Shown here piece after piece: positions 17,160 through 25,546 of a DNA stretch of 64,000 nt. This DNA comes from CAINVV01 sp037137375. Its GTDB lineage: Bacteria > Bacteroidota > Bacteroidia > Bacteroidales > Prolixibacteraceae. Location of the stretch: NCBI GenBank assembly GCA_037137375.1, contig JBAXKJ010000008.1, positions 62,001 through 126,000 on the forward strand. Reading direction: 5' to 3'. Numbering within the stretch: position 1 is the stretch's first letter; each line of letters begins with the position of its first letter. Below the pieces are notes generated by a model, which did not search any database, was not told the DNA's origin, and saw only the letters and a list, made by a program, of their open reading frames with translations. The position numbers and the translations under genes are program-made.

Positions 17160-18350
17160 ATGAGCACTTATCAGGTAGATGAACATGGTTATTACGGGCA
17201 ATTTGGCGGCGCTTACATTCCGGAAATCCTTCACCGCTGCGTAACAGAATTGCAGTCGACCTATTTACAGGTCATCGAAAGTGAAGAATTCAAAACAGAA
17301 TTTCACCAGCTACTCAGGGATTATGTTGGTCGACCGTCACCCTTGTATCATGCCAAACGACTCAGTTCCGTTTATGGATGCAAGATTTATCTCAAACGGG
17401 AGGACCTGAATCACACGGGAGCGCACAAAATCAATAACACCATTGGTCAGATACTGCTGGCGCGAAAAATGGGAAAGACCCGTATCATTGCAGAAACGGG
17501 TGCTGGTCAGCATGGCGTTGCCACTGCAACCGTCTGTGCCCTGATGAACATGGAATGTGTAGTTTACATGGGTAAAACGGATGTGGCCCGACAGCACATC
17601 AATGTCCAGAAGATGAAGATGCTTGGCGCCGAGGTTCGTCCGGTGACTTCCGGTAATATGACCCTGAAAGATGCAACCAACGAAGCTATCCGCGACTGGT
17701 GCTGTAATCCGGCAGATACCTATTATATCATAGGCTCTACCGTCGGACCTCATCCCTACCCCGACATGGTTGCCCGTCTGCAATCGGTCATCAGCGAAGA
17801 GATCAAAAAACAGCTGATGGAGAAAGAAGGCAGGGACTATCCTGATTACCTCATCGCATGTGTGGGAGGAGGCAGTAATGCGGCAGGAACAATTTTTCAT
17901 TACCTGGATGATGAAAGAGTAAAAATTGTGCTGGCTGAAGCCGGAGGTATGGGTATCGATTCGGGTGAGAGCGCTGCGACCATTCAACTGGGTCGGATTG
18001 GAATTCTTCACGGTTCCAAATCTCTGGTGATGCAGAACGTGGATGGTCAGATTCAAGAGCCTTACTCGATCTCGGCCGGACTCGACTATCCCGGTATCGG
18101 CCCATTGCATGCTCATCTGGCGACTACAAAACGAGCCACTGTTCTTGCTGTCGATGATCAGGAGGCACTCAAGGCAGCATTCGAACTTACCCGTTTGGAA
18201 GGGATTATCCCGGCACTTGAATCGGCTCATGCATTAGGAGCGTTAGCGAAAGTTGCTTTTAATCCCAGCGATATTGTAGTTCTGAACTTATCGGGAAGAG
18301 GGGATAAGGACATGGATACTTATATAGAAGAGATGAAGGTGGGAATATGA
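17160..18350 (+). CDS. trpB: Tryptophan synthase beta subunit
   Basis: This 396-residue PLP enzyme condenses indole with serine to make tryptophan in complex with TrpA. Seen: N-terminal YYGQFGGAYIPEIL, the PLP lysine in HTGAHKINNTIGQ, the GAGQHG segment with the catalytic Glu in AETGAGQHG, and the phosphate-binding GGGSNA loop. It is the canonical TrpB1 length. It is the first gene of a trpB-E-G-D-C-F-A operon, directly behind the attenuator. A 120-nt gap containing a REP-like double hairpin separates it from trpE, unlike the tight spacing of the rest of the operon. Confidence 0.97.
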   Translation: MSTYQVDEHGYYGQFGGAYIPEILHRCVTELQSTYLQVIESEEFKTEFHQLLRDYVGRPSPLYHAKRLSSVYGCKIYLKREDLNHTGAHKINNTIGQILLARKMGKTRIIAETGAGQHGVATATVCALMNMECVVYMGKTDVARQHINVQKMKMLGAEVRPVTSGNMTLKDATNEAIRDWCCNPADTYYIIGSTVGPHPYPDMVARLQSVISEEIKKQLMEKEGRDYPDYLIACVGGGSNAAGTIFHYLDDERVKIVLAEAGGMGIDSGESAATIQLGRIGILHGSKSLVMQNVDGQIQEPYSISAGLDYPGIGPLHAHLATTKRATVLAVDDQEALKAAFELTRLEGIIPALESAHALGALAKVAFNPSDIVVLNLSGRGDKDMDTYIEEMKVGI

Positions 18351-18362
18351 GAATAAGAAAAA

Positions 18363-18438
18363 GCCCTCGCTACAGCGGATTGCAAATCCTCTGGCAATGT
18401 TTCACCAGCTGATTGCAAATCCGCTGGAGCGATGAGGG
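18363..18438. repeat. REP-like double hairpin, copy 3, inside the trp operon
   Basis: Left arm core CAGCGGATTGCAAATC (18373-18388) and right arm core GATTGCAAATCCGCTG (18411-18426) are inverted copies; outer GCCCTCGCT (18363-18371) and AGCGATGAGGG (18428-18438) extend the pairing. It fills most of the gap between trpB and trpE, so it is transcribed with the operon and could stabilise the upstream message or lower downstream expression. No U-tract follows, so it is not a standard terminator. Confidence 0.75.
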
Positions 18439-18469
18439 TGAAGACAGGAAAATGAGAAAATTATAATAC

Positions 18470-19885
18470 ATGAAAATGAAAGAAAAATATAAATACAAGG
18501 CATTTAGTAAGAGGGTACTCGGAGATATGCATACTCCAGTTAGTATCTATCTGAAAATAAGGGATGTATATCCCGAATCGGTACTCCTGGAAAGTTCTGA
18601 CTCTCATGCAAGTGAGAACAGCCTTTCATTCATAGCTCTGCGTCCGATGGCCAGGGTCGGTATCAACAGCGGCATCTGTACCGCTTCCTTTCCGTATGGG
18701 AAAATCTCAGAACGGAGGCTTGATACGGAGTTTGGAGTAGCGGAGGCACTCAATGAATTCATGAACTCTTTTCAAGTGACCGGTGACCAGGCGGATGTCT
18801 GCGGAGTATTTGGATACACCGCTTTTGATGCGGTACGATACCTCGAAAATATCGCGGTCATTGAGACGCATCAGACGGAGAATGACGCGCCAGACCTGCT
18901 CTACATACTCTACAAATACATATTGGTTTTCAACCATTATACAGACGAACTTACCCTGATCGAACTGGCAGAAGAAGATGAATCTCCGGACCTCAAATCA
19001 CTTGAAACGCTGATATCCAACCGTAATTATGCATCCTACGACTTCCGGTTGAATGGCAGCGAAAGCTCTCCTATCACAGATGAGAAGTATCGAGAAATGG
19101 TTCGAAAAGGAATCTCACACTGTCTGCGGGGAGACGTTTTTCAGGTAGTGCTTTCGAGGCGGTTTGAGCAGCCATTTCTAGGCGATGACTTCAAGGTATA
19201 CAGGGCTTTGAGAAGCGTGAATCCTTCACCCTATCTCTTCTACTTTGATTTCGGCGGATTCAGGATTTTTGGCTCTTCACCAGAGACTCATTGCAAAATC
19301 ACCAGTGGGAAAGCCACTATCGATCCTATTGCCGGGACAGTTCGTCGCAGCGGTGTGGTAGTGCAGGACAAGGCGTTGAGTGATGCCTTGCTTCAGGATC
19401 CGAAAGAAAATGCCGAACATGTGATGCTGGTAGACCTGGCGCGTAATGACCTGAGTAGGAACTGCCACGATGTTGCCATCGATTTTTACAAGGAAGTCCA
19501 CTATTTCTCCCACGTCATCCACCTGGTTTCCCGCGTCAGCGGTATCATTAACAAGGATAGCAACCCTATCAAAACTTTTGCCGACACTTTCCCGGCAGGG
19601 ACGTTAAGTGGCGCTCCCAAAGTAAGGGCAATGCAACTGATCTCAGAGATCGAGCCCCACGACCGCGGCGCTTACGGTGGATGTATCGGATTCATTGGCT
19701 TTAATGGTGCGCTTAATCAGGCCATTACGATCCGCACATTCGTCAGCAGGGGGAATACCCTCTTCTATCAAGCCGGAGCGGGTATCGTAGCAAAAAGCAA
19801 CGACGAAAGTGAACTTCAGGAAGTTAACAACAAACTGGGCGCCCTGAAAAAAGCCATTGACATTGCAGAAACGCTGATAAATTAA
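18470..19885 (+). CDS. trpE: Anthranilate synthase component I
   Basis: This 471-residue protein converts chorismate and ammonia (or TrpG-supplied glutamine nitrogen) to anthranilate. The N-terminal half contains the LLESSD...SFIALRP Trp-feedback region typical of TrpE; the C-terminal chorismate-binding half has DVFQVVLSRRFEQPF, PSPYLFYFDFGGFRIFGSSPE, IDPIAGTVRRS, DLARNDLSR and the TFPAGTLSGAPKVRAMQ signature. Feedback inhibition by tryptophan is expected from the conserved Leu-Glu-Ser motif. trpG follows after 5 nt. Starts at 18470 or 18476 are both possible. Confidence 0.96.
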   Translation: MKMKEKYKYKAFSKRVLGDMHTPVSIYLKIRDVYPESVLLESSDSHASENSLSFIALRPMARVGINSGICTASFPYGKISERRLDTEFGVAEALNEFMNSFQVTGDQADVCGVFGYTAFDAVRYLENIAVIETHQTENDAPDLLYILYKYILVFNHYTDELTLIELAEEDESPDLKSLETLISNRNYASYDFRLNGSESSPITDEKYREMVRKGISHCLRGDVFQVVLSRRFEQPFLGDDFKVYRALRSVNPSPYLFYFDFGGFRIFGSSPETHCKITSGKATIDPIAGTVRRSGVVVQDKALSDALLQDPKENAEHVMLVDLARNDLSRNCHDVAIDFYKEVHYFSHVIHLVSRVSGIINKDSNPIKTFADTFPAGTLSGAPKVRAMQLISEIEPHDRGAYGGCIGFIGFNGALNQAITIRTFVSRGNTLFYQAGAGIVAKSNDESELQEVNNKLGALKKAIDIAETLIN

Positions 19886-19890
19886 GGCTT

Positions 19891-20457
19891 ATGAAAAAGA
19901 TATTACTGATAGATAACTACGACTCCTTTACCTACAACCTTGTACACCTAATCAAATCGCTTGGTTATGAGGTAGATGTAAAAAGAAACGATGCCATCAC
20001 ACCTGAACAAGCGGATGGCTACGATAAGATTCTGCTGAGTCCGGGGCCAGGGATTCCCAGTGAAGCGGGATTGCTGATCGAAATCGTAAAACATTGCGCG
20101 CCGCACAAAAGCATTCTGGGAGTTTGCCTGGGGCATCAGGCCATTGGTGAAGTCTTCGGAGGCACCCTCGTGAATTTGAAAGAGGTACACCACGGCGTGG
20201 CCTCTCTGATTAATGTGACTTCAGATGACCTTCTTTTCGACGGACTAGGTAAGAATTTCGAGGCTGGCCGTTATCACTCCTGGGCAGTCAGTCCGGAAAA
20301 TTTTCCGGATACCCTTGAAGTCACAGCGCTGGATGACTCTGGCGAGATCATGGCTTTGAGGCACAAGAAATTCGATGTAAAAGGGGTGCAGTTTCACCCT
20401 GAGTCGGTTCTTACACCCTTGGGCGCGAAGATTATGGAGAATTGGTTAAAAAATTAA
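19891..20457 (+). CDS. trpG: Anthranilate synthase component II (glutamine amidotransferase)
   Basis: This 188-residue class I glutamine amidotransferase supplies ammonia to TrpE. Seen: N-terminal LLIDNYDSFTYNLVHL, oxyanion loop LSPGPGIPSEAG, nucleophile Cys in ILGVCLGHQAIGEVFGG, and the catalytic His/Glu pair in VQFHPESVLTP. The RYHSWAV segment is also typical. trpD starts 6 nt after the stop. In some species the same subunit also serves 4-amino-4-deoxychorismate synthase (PabA); no pabB is in the window. Confidence 0.96.
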   Translation: MKKILLIDNYDSFTYNLVHLIKSLGYEVDVKRNDAITPEQADGYDKILLSPGPGIPSEAGLLIEIVKHCAPHKSILGVCLGHQAIGEVFGGTLVNLKEVHHGVASLINVTSDDLLFDGLGKNFEAGRYHSWAVSPENFPDTLEVTALDDSGEIMALRHKKFDVKGVQFHPESVLTPLGAKIMENWLKN

Positions 20458-20463
20458 TTGAGT

Positions 20464-21459
20464 ATGAAAAAAATATTATACAGATTGTTTGAGCACCAGA
20501 TTCTTGGGAGGGATGAGGCCAGGCAGATCCTGCAAAACATGGTGTCCGGAAAGTATACTGAGGCTCAGATAGCCTCTCTGATAACCGTCTTTCTGATGAG
20601 GAGCATCTCAGTGGAGGAACTAGCCGGTTTCCGGGATGCCTTGCTGGACATGAGGGTCGTGGTAGATCTTAGCGAATTTGATCCCATCGATATCGTCGGC
20701 ACCGGAGGTGATGGGAAAAACACCTTTAATATCTCTACCGCCTCCTGTTTTGTGGTGGCCGGAGCCGGATATAAGGTCGCCAAACACGGAAATTACGGAG
20801 CAACCTCTATCAGCGGAGCCTCCAATGTAATAGAATACCATGGAGTGAAATTCACAACAGACAATGATCGGTTGAAGAGATCAATAGCAGAATCGAACAT
20901 GGCCTATCTTCATGCCCCGATATTTAATCCGGCCCTGAAGGCAGTGGCTGCAGTCAGAAAGAGTCTGGGTGTGCGTAATTTCTTCAACATGCTTGGGCCG
21001 CTGGTCAATCCGGCAATGCCCCGGAATCAGTTACTTGGAGTTTACAACCTTCCGCTGCTAAGACTTTACAGCTATTCTTTTCAGCAGAGCGGTAACCGAT
21101 TTGCGGTTGTGCACAGCCTGGATGGCTACGATGAAATCTCCCTGACTGATTCCTTCAAAGTCATCACCGCTCAAAGCGAACATATTTACAGTCCGGAGGA
21201 GCTTGGATTTTCGCGCAATTCCGAAAATGATCTCTTCGGAGGTGATACGATCGAAAAGGCGGCCGAACTATTCGATCAGGTGCTTGCCGGCAGTGCGACG
21301 CCTGCACAAAACAACTGTGTGATCACCAATGCAGCCTTCGCAATTAGGGTATTGTGTCCGGAAAAAACAATTTCCGGATGTCTGGATGAAGCCCGCGAGT
21401 CGCTGGTCAGCGGGAAGGCATTTATGAAATTTAAGCGGTTTGTTGAACTAAACTCTTAA
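20464..21459 (+). CDS. trpD: Anthranilate phosphoribosyltransferase
   Basis: This protein of 331 residues joins anthranilate to PRPP. The N-terminal helical domain (LFEHQILGRDEARQIL) is followed by the PRPP loop DIVGTGGDGKNTFNIST and the KHGNYGATSISGASNVIE stretch; the metal-binding acidic pair lies in the GYDEISLTD segment. The start is taken as ATG 20464; a TTG at 20458 immediately after the trpG stop is also in frame. trpC begins 4 nt after the stop. Confidence 0.96.
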   Translation: MKKILYRLFEHQILGRDEARQILQNMVSGKYTEAQIASLITVFLMRSISVEELAGFRDALLDMRVVVDLSEFDPIDIVGTGGDGKNTFNISTASCFVVAGAGYKVAKHGNYGATSISGASNVIEYHGVKFTTDNDRLKRSIAESNMAYLHAPIFNPALKAVAAVRKSLGVRNFFNMLGPLVNPAMPRNQLLGVYNLPLLRLYSYSFQQSGNRFAVVHSLDGYDEISLTDSFKVITAQSEHIYSPEELGFSRNSENDLFGGDTIEKAAELFDQVLAGSATPAQNNCVITNAAFAIRVLCPEKTISGCLDEARESLVSGKAFMKFKRFVELNS

Positions 21460-21463
21460 AGTC

Positions 21464-22264
21464 ATGCAGGATATCCTACAAGAAATAATTCTCAGGAAAC
21501 ACATTGAAGTGGAGCGACAGAAAGCTGCAGTTCCACTGATAGAACTTGAGAATAGGTTAACTCAAGCGATGGCGCGTCCTGTTGTCTCCATGCGTGCTTC
21601 CCTTGCAGCCTCTTCGACCGGAATCATTGCCGAATTCAAGAGAAAATCTCCTTCAAAAGGGTGGATTTTCCCTGATGCCAGGGTGGAGGAGGTCTTGCCA
21701 GCCTATGAGAAAGCCGGAGCCTCTGCCTGCTCTATACTGACTGATCAGCAGTTCTTTGGAGGATCACTGGAAGACCTTTCTATGGCGCGTCGGTTGGTTA
21801 ACCTTCCTTTGCTGAGAAAGGAATTCATCATCGATGATTATCAATTGGTGGAAGCCCGTATCGCCGGTGCCGACGCCATTCTGCTCATTGCGGCGGTGCT
21901 TACTCCTGAAACCTGCCTGAATTTGGCGCGGAAAGCAAAGGAACTGCAGCTGGAAGTCTTGCTGGAAATTCACGCGGAGAAAGAGCTGGAATACCTCAAC
22001 GGGTTCATCGATATGCTGGGTATCAACAACAGGAATCTGGGTACTTTTGAAACTTCCCTGGAGCACTCGTTTGGGCTGGTTGAAAAAATCCACGCACTGA
22101 AAAGCAGCGCCTTACTGGTCTCGGAAAGTGGCATATCGCTGCCTACTACCGTGAAAGAATTAAGACAACATGGGTTCAGCGGATTTCTAATTGGTGAGAC
22201 CTTTATGAAAGGCGGCCAACCCGGAAAGACCTTATCAGAATTTATTAACGGAATAATGTCATGA
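21464..22264 (+). CDS. trpC: Indole-3-glycerol phosphate synthase
   Basis: This 266-residue (beta/alpha)8 barrel enzyme closes the indole ring of CdRP. Catalytic segments: IIAEFKRKSPSKGWI (Glu, Lys), SACSILTDQQFFGGS, LLRKEFIIDDYQL with the catalytic Lys, DAILLIAAVL, LEVLLEIHAEKEL with Glu, and LGINNRNLGTF. The last strand holds LVSESGI. It is a stand-alone TrpC rather than a TrpCF fusion. Its last codons overlap the trpF start by 4 nt (ATGA). Confidence 0.96.
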   Translation: MQDILQEIILRKHIEVERQKAAVPLIELENRLTQAMARPVVSMRASLAASSTGIIAEFKRKSPSKGWIFPDARVEEVLPAYEKAGASACSILTDQQFFGGSLEDLSMARRLVNLPLLRKEFIIDDYQLVEARIAGADAILLIAAVLTPETCLNLARKAKELQLEVLLEIHAEKELEYLNGFIDMLGINNRNLGTFETSLEHSFGLVEKIHALKSSALLVSESGISLPTTVKELRQHGFSGFLIGETFMKGGQPGKTLSEFINGIMS

Positions 22265-22902
22265 TCATCAAAGTTTGCGGGATGAGGGATCCGCTCAATA
22301 TCAAACAGATCGCAGCAATTGAAGCGGTTGATCTGATTGGGATGATCTTTTATCCTCCCTCTCAACGCTATGTCGACTCGCAACAAACAGCTGATACCAT
22401 CGCCACATTCTCCCCGCCGCGCAAGGTTGGTGTGTTTGTCAATGAAAAAGCGAAGATTGTAGCCCAAAAATGCGCCATGTACCATTTAGACTATATACAA
22501 CTTCATGGTAATGAGACCTCGCAATACATCAGTGAACTAAAGAAAATGCTGCCCGAAAACATCGGATTTATCAAGGCATTTTCGGTCCGGTCGAAACAGA
22601 ACATTGATCTTTTTCAAGATTACGAAGGTCTTTGCGATTATTTTCTGTTCGATACTCCAACGAGTCTATACGGGGGATCCGGCAAGAGCTTCGATTGGAG
22701 TATTCTGGAAAATTATGTTGGGAGAACCCCATTTTTGCTGAGTGGGGGCATTTCGGCTGACAGCATCGAAGAACTGGCCAATTTTCAGCATCCGCAGTGG
22801 GCAGGAATCGATTTGAACAGTAGATTTGAAACTGCACCGGGACTAAAAGATACCGATCTCCTCACTGATTTTATCAAACGAATAAAAACTATTCACCCAT
22901 GA
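22261..22902 (+). CDS. trpF: Phosphoribosylanthranilate isomerase
   Basis: This 213-residue barrel isomerises PRA to CdRP. Catalytic Cys is in the N-terminal IKVCGMRDPLN and the catalytic Asp is in FLFDTPTSLYGGSG; the IGMIFYPPSQRYV and VGVFVNEKAK stretches, and the phosphate-binding FLLSGGISADS and GIDLNSRFE segments are in the expected order. It overlaps trpC and trpA by 4 nt each, giving tight translational coupling of C-F-A. Confidence 0.95.
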   Translation: MIIKVCGMRDPLNIKQIAAIEAVDLIGMIFYPPSQRYVDSQQTADTIATFSPPRKVGVFVNEKAKIVAQKCAMYHLDYIQLHGNETSQYISELKKMLPENIGFIKAFSVRSKQNIDLFQDYEGLCDYFLFDTPTSLYGGSGKSFDWSILENYVGRTPFLLSGGISADSIEELANFQHPQWAGIDLNSRFETAPGLKDTDLLTDFIKRIKTIHP

Positions 22903-23672
22903 ACCGTTTAACACGACTTTTTCAGACAAAAAAACATCCAATTTTATCGGTCTATTTTACTGCCGGATATCCGAATCTGAACGACAATTTGCCAATTCTG
23001 ACGGCCCTGCAAAAGAACGGCATTGATCTCGCTGAAATCGGAATTCCTTTTTCAGATCCAATGGCCGATGGTCCGGTGATTCAACGTTCTGCCGGAGAGG
23101 CCTTACACAATGGCATGTCGCTGAGGTTGTTGTTTGAACAATTGAAGGAAATTCGGAAAACCATATCCATGCCTTTGATTTTGATGGGTTATCTGAATCC
23201 GATCATGCAATATGGTTTTGACCGGTTCTGCCAATCCTGTTCGGAAGTTGGGATCGATGGTGTGATTATCCCCGATCTACCTTTTGCAGATTATCTGGCA
23301 AATTACAAGAGTATTGCTGAATCCCACGATTTGAAAATGATCATGCTCATCACGCCGGAAACTTCTGAAGAGCGAATACGCCTTATTGATCAGCACACGG
23401 AAGGGTTCATTTATCTGGTATCAAGCGCCTCCACAACCGGCGCTCAACAGACTTTTGATGAGAGTAAGCAAGCCTATTTTTCAAGGGTAGCCGGCATGAA
23501 CCTTCGCAATCCTTTGCTGGTCGGATTTGGGATCAGCAACCGTGCGACACTCGAGGCAGCCACGGCCCATACCAATGGCGCGATTGTTGGGAGTAAGTTC
23601 ATTCAATTATTGGGAGAAAGTAACTCTGCAGACGAAGCCGTGCGAGGATTATTGGCCGCTTTAAAAAATTGA
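22899..23672 (+). CDS. trpA: Tryptophan synthase alpha subunit
   Basis: This 257-residue barrel cleaves indole-3-glycerol phosphate to indole, which is channelled to TrpB. Catalytic Glu is in LAEIGIPFSDPMADGPVIQRS (with Asp in the same region: IPDLPFADY), and the phosphate loop is FGISNRATLE together with GAIVGSKFIQLL. It is the last gene of the operon; no clear hairpin terminator follows within the 29 nt before the convergent membrane protein gene. Confidence 0.96.
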   Translation: MNRLTRLFQTKKHPILSVYFTAGYPNLNDNLPILTALQKNGIDLAEIGIPFSDPMADGPVIQRSAGEALHNGMSLRLLFEQLKEIRKTISMPLILMGYLNPIMQYGFDRFCQSCSEVGIDGVIIPDLPFADYLANYKSIAESHDLKMIMLITPETSEERIRLIDQHTEGFIYLVSSASTTGAQQTFDESKQAYFSRVAGMNLRNPLLVGFGISNRATLEAATAHTNGAIVGSKFIQLLGESNSADEAVRGLLAALKN

Positions 23673-23701
23673 AGTTCAGGGGATTCCAGGATTGTAACTT
23701 T

Positions 23702-24076
23702 TCAGAAAAATTTGACAAGGAAAATTGCCAGCAACAAGGTGATGATGGAAACGATCATGATGAAATTGCCGAATTTCCCGACGTTAGCCTCTGAATCCCT
23801 CGCAATATATCCGGTAATAACTCCAATCACGGCGGCAAGTATCAGAAATGAAGCGGTAATGGTATATCCTGCCAAAAGGGTTATAGCGACGAGTCCGGGC
23901 AGGCCGATTAAAGCTATCACCAAAATTGTCAGGCATCCTTTGGCCTGAAAAAACTTAAAAAAGAAGGAGAAAAACTTAATCGAAAAATAGGCGATCAGCA
24001 CCACGAAAAGTAAGGCCGGGATAAAGATCCAGGGATTATGAAGATCTGTCGACAATGCTGATTCGAGTGTGTCCAT
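23702..24076 (-). CDS. Unrecognised small membrane protein
   Basis: This 124-residue protein starts at ATG 24076; the frame is open upstream to a TTG at 24115, but that would overlap the preceding gene. It has about four hydrophobic segments: PWIFIPALLFVVLIAYF, GCLTILVIALIGLPGLVAI, ITASFLILAAVIGVITGYIA and FIMIVSIITLLLAIFLV. No catalytic motif or signal peptide. It sits 22 nt after the SDR gene and may share its transcript. Function unknown. Confidence 0.75.
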   Translation of the reverse strand: MDTLESALSTDLHNPWIFIPALLFVVLIAYFSIKFFSFFFKFFQAKGCLTILVIALIGLPGLVAITLLAGYTITASFLILAAVIGVITGYIARDSEANVGKFGNFIMIVSIITLLLAIFLVKFF

Positions 24077-24098
24077 GCAGCAAATGTAAATATTTTTT

Positions 24099-25535
24099 TT
24101 ACTTACCGCGGACAATCGCCTTGATCATTCCCTGGAACATGACCAGATGAATTGGTAAAAGCAGCCACCAGTAAAGTCTGCCACTTAGTCCTTTTGGCAT
24201 AAAGGTGGCGGTTTGGGTCATGTAAAGGCCATCTTCCCGCAGGACGATTTTAAATTCCAGCCATGCTTCACCGGGCACCTTCATCTCGGCAAACAGCAGT
24301 AATCTTTTATTTTCGCGGTCTGCAATCAATACCCTCCAGAAGTCAAGCGCATCGCCGGGATTGAGATCCGTAGCGTTTCTGCGACCTCGCCGAAGTCCGA
24401 CACCTCCAACCATCTTATCAATGACACCCCGCACGTTCCAGATCCAGTCTGCAAAATACCATCCGGTTTCTCCTCCAATTGCGAAAATTCTATTGAGAAC
24501 CTTACCAGGATCGCCTTCTAATTTCAGGCTTCTCCTGTCATGAAGAACACCATAAGTTGGAACGTCCAGGTATTCAAATAGTTGGTACCCTTTTGGCATG
24601 GAAACTGCGTCAGTCCAGCTGGAAGCTACCGTATCCAGGTTAATGCGCTCCAAGGCTCTTTTACATGCTTCCCGGTAGGTAAGTGGTTCAATACCTAACA
24701 TTTGCTGAAGTCTGTTATCCTTACAGACCACCTCAACTTTCATGCTGTCGACGAGATTCACGGCCAGGTAATAGGAAGTGGAAGTGACAAAATAGAGCCA
24801 ATAGGAAGACATCCGGGGACTAAAGAAAGGAATGACGCCGATCCATCTTTTCAGTCCGCGTACCTCCGCATATTGGAGGAGCATTTGTTTATAGGAGAGG
24901 ATTTCTGGTCCGCCGATATCAAATATGTCATCGTAAGTTTGCGAATTCAGCATGCAGCCGGTCAGGTATTTCAGGACGTCCGCCACACCAAGTGGCTGAC
25001 AGAGAGTCTTCACCCATGCCGGAGCAACCACAACCGGAAGTATTTCCATTAGGTCGCGGATGATCTCAAAGGAAGCGCTTCCACTGCCCACGATGATACC
25101 TGCCCGCAGCACTGTGAGGTGTTTACCTGATTCACGGAGCAATTCCTCCACGTTTTTCCTGGACTGGAGATGCTTCGAAAGCTTGTCGGAATTGGAAATT
25201 CCGCTTAGGTATATTATTTGCTGGCAATTGGTCTTACTGATAAAGGCGGCGAAATTCCTTGCCGACAAGGCCTCTTCCTCCATGAACTGGCCGATGGAAG
25301 AAGACATAGAGTGAACGAGGTAAAACGCCACATCAATATCCAGGGAATGAAGGTGATCGGGAATGGGTTTTAACAGATCGATTTCATGGCCGGTCACATT
25401 AGCATTAGACAATTCAGGCACGATCATGCGTTCCAGACTCCTGACGAAACAGGTCACATCGTGCCCCGCTGCAGAAAGGTTGTTCAGCAATCTTTTACCG
25501 ATGTAACCGGTACTACCTGTCAATAATACCTTCAT
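24099..25535 (-). CDS. SDR-family oxidoreductase with C-terminal DUF2867
   Basis: This protein of 478 residues starts with an atypical SDR/NAD(P)-binding Rossmann domain (MKVLLTGSTGYIGKRLL, i.e. GxxGYIG; then VAFYLVHSMSSS and the QQIIYLSGI strand) and ends with a DUF2867 domain (LEGDPGKVLNRIFAIGGETGW, then LNPGDALDFWRVL, then MTQTATFMPKGLSGRLYWW). This arrangement is a recognised family of unknown function, sometimes annotated as NAD(P)H-binding epimerase-like. Start is ATG 25535; a TTG 6 nt upstream is in frame. Its stop is 23 nt before the small membrane protein gene. Confidence 0.85.
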   Translation of the reverse strand: MKVLLTGSTGYIGKRLLNNLSAAGHDVTCFVRSLERMIVPELSNANVTGHEIDLLKPIPDHLHSLDIDVAFYLVHSMSSSIGQFMEEEALSARNFAAFISKTNCQQIIYLSGISNSDKLSKHLQSRKNVEELLRESGKHLTVLRAGIIVGSGSASFEIIRDLMEILPVVVAPAWVKTLCQPLGVADVLKYLTGCMLNSQTYDDIFDIGGPEILSYKQMLLQYAEVRGLKRWIGVIPFFSPRMSSYWLYFVTSTSYYLAVNLVDSMKVEVVCKDNRLQQMLGIEPLTYREACKRALERINLDTVASSWTDAVSMPKGYQLFEYLDVPTYGVLHDRRSLKLEGDPGKVLNRIFAIGGETGWYFADWIWNVRGVIDKMVGGVGLRRGRRNATDLNPGDALDFWRVLIADRENKRLLLFAEMKVPGEAWLEFKIVLREDGLYMTQTATFMPKGLSGRLYWWLLLPIHLVMFQGMIKAIVRGK

Positions 25536-25546
25536 CGACAAGTAGA

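Noticed and set aside
17337..18230. 297-codon open frame antisense to trpB
   Set aside because: Lies wholly inside trpB, which has all catalytic motifs; the antisense translation shows no domain and is rich in Cys/His/Arg as expected from a reverse-frame shadow.
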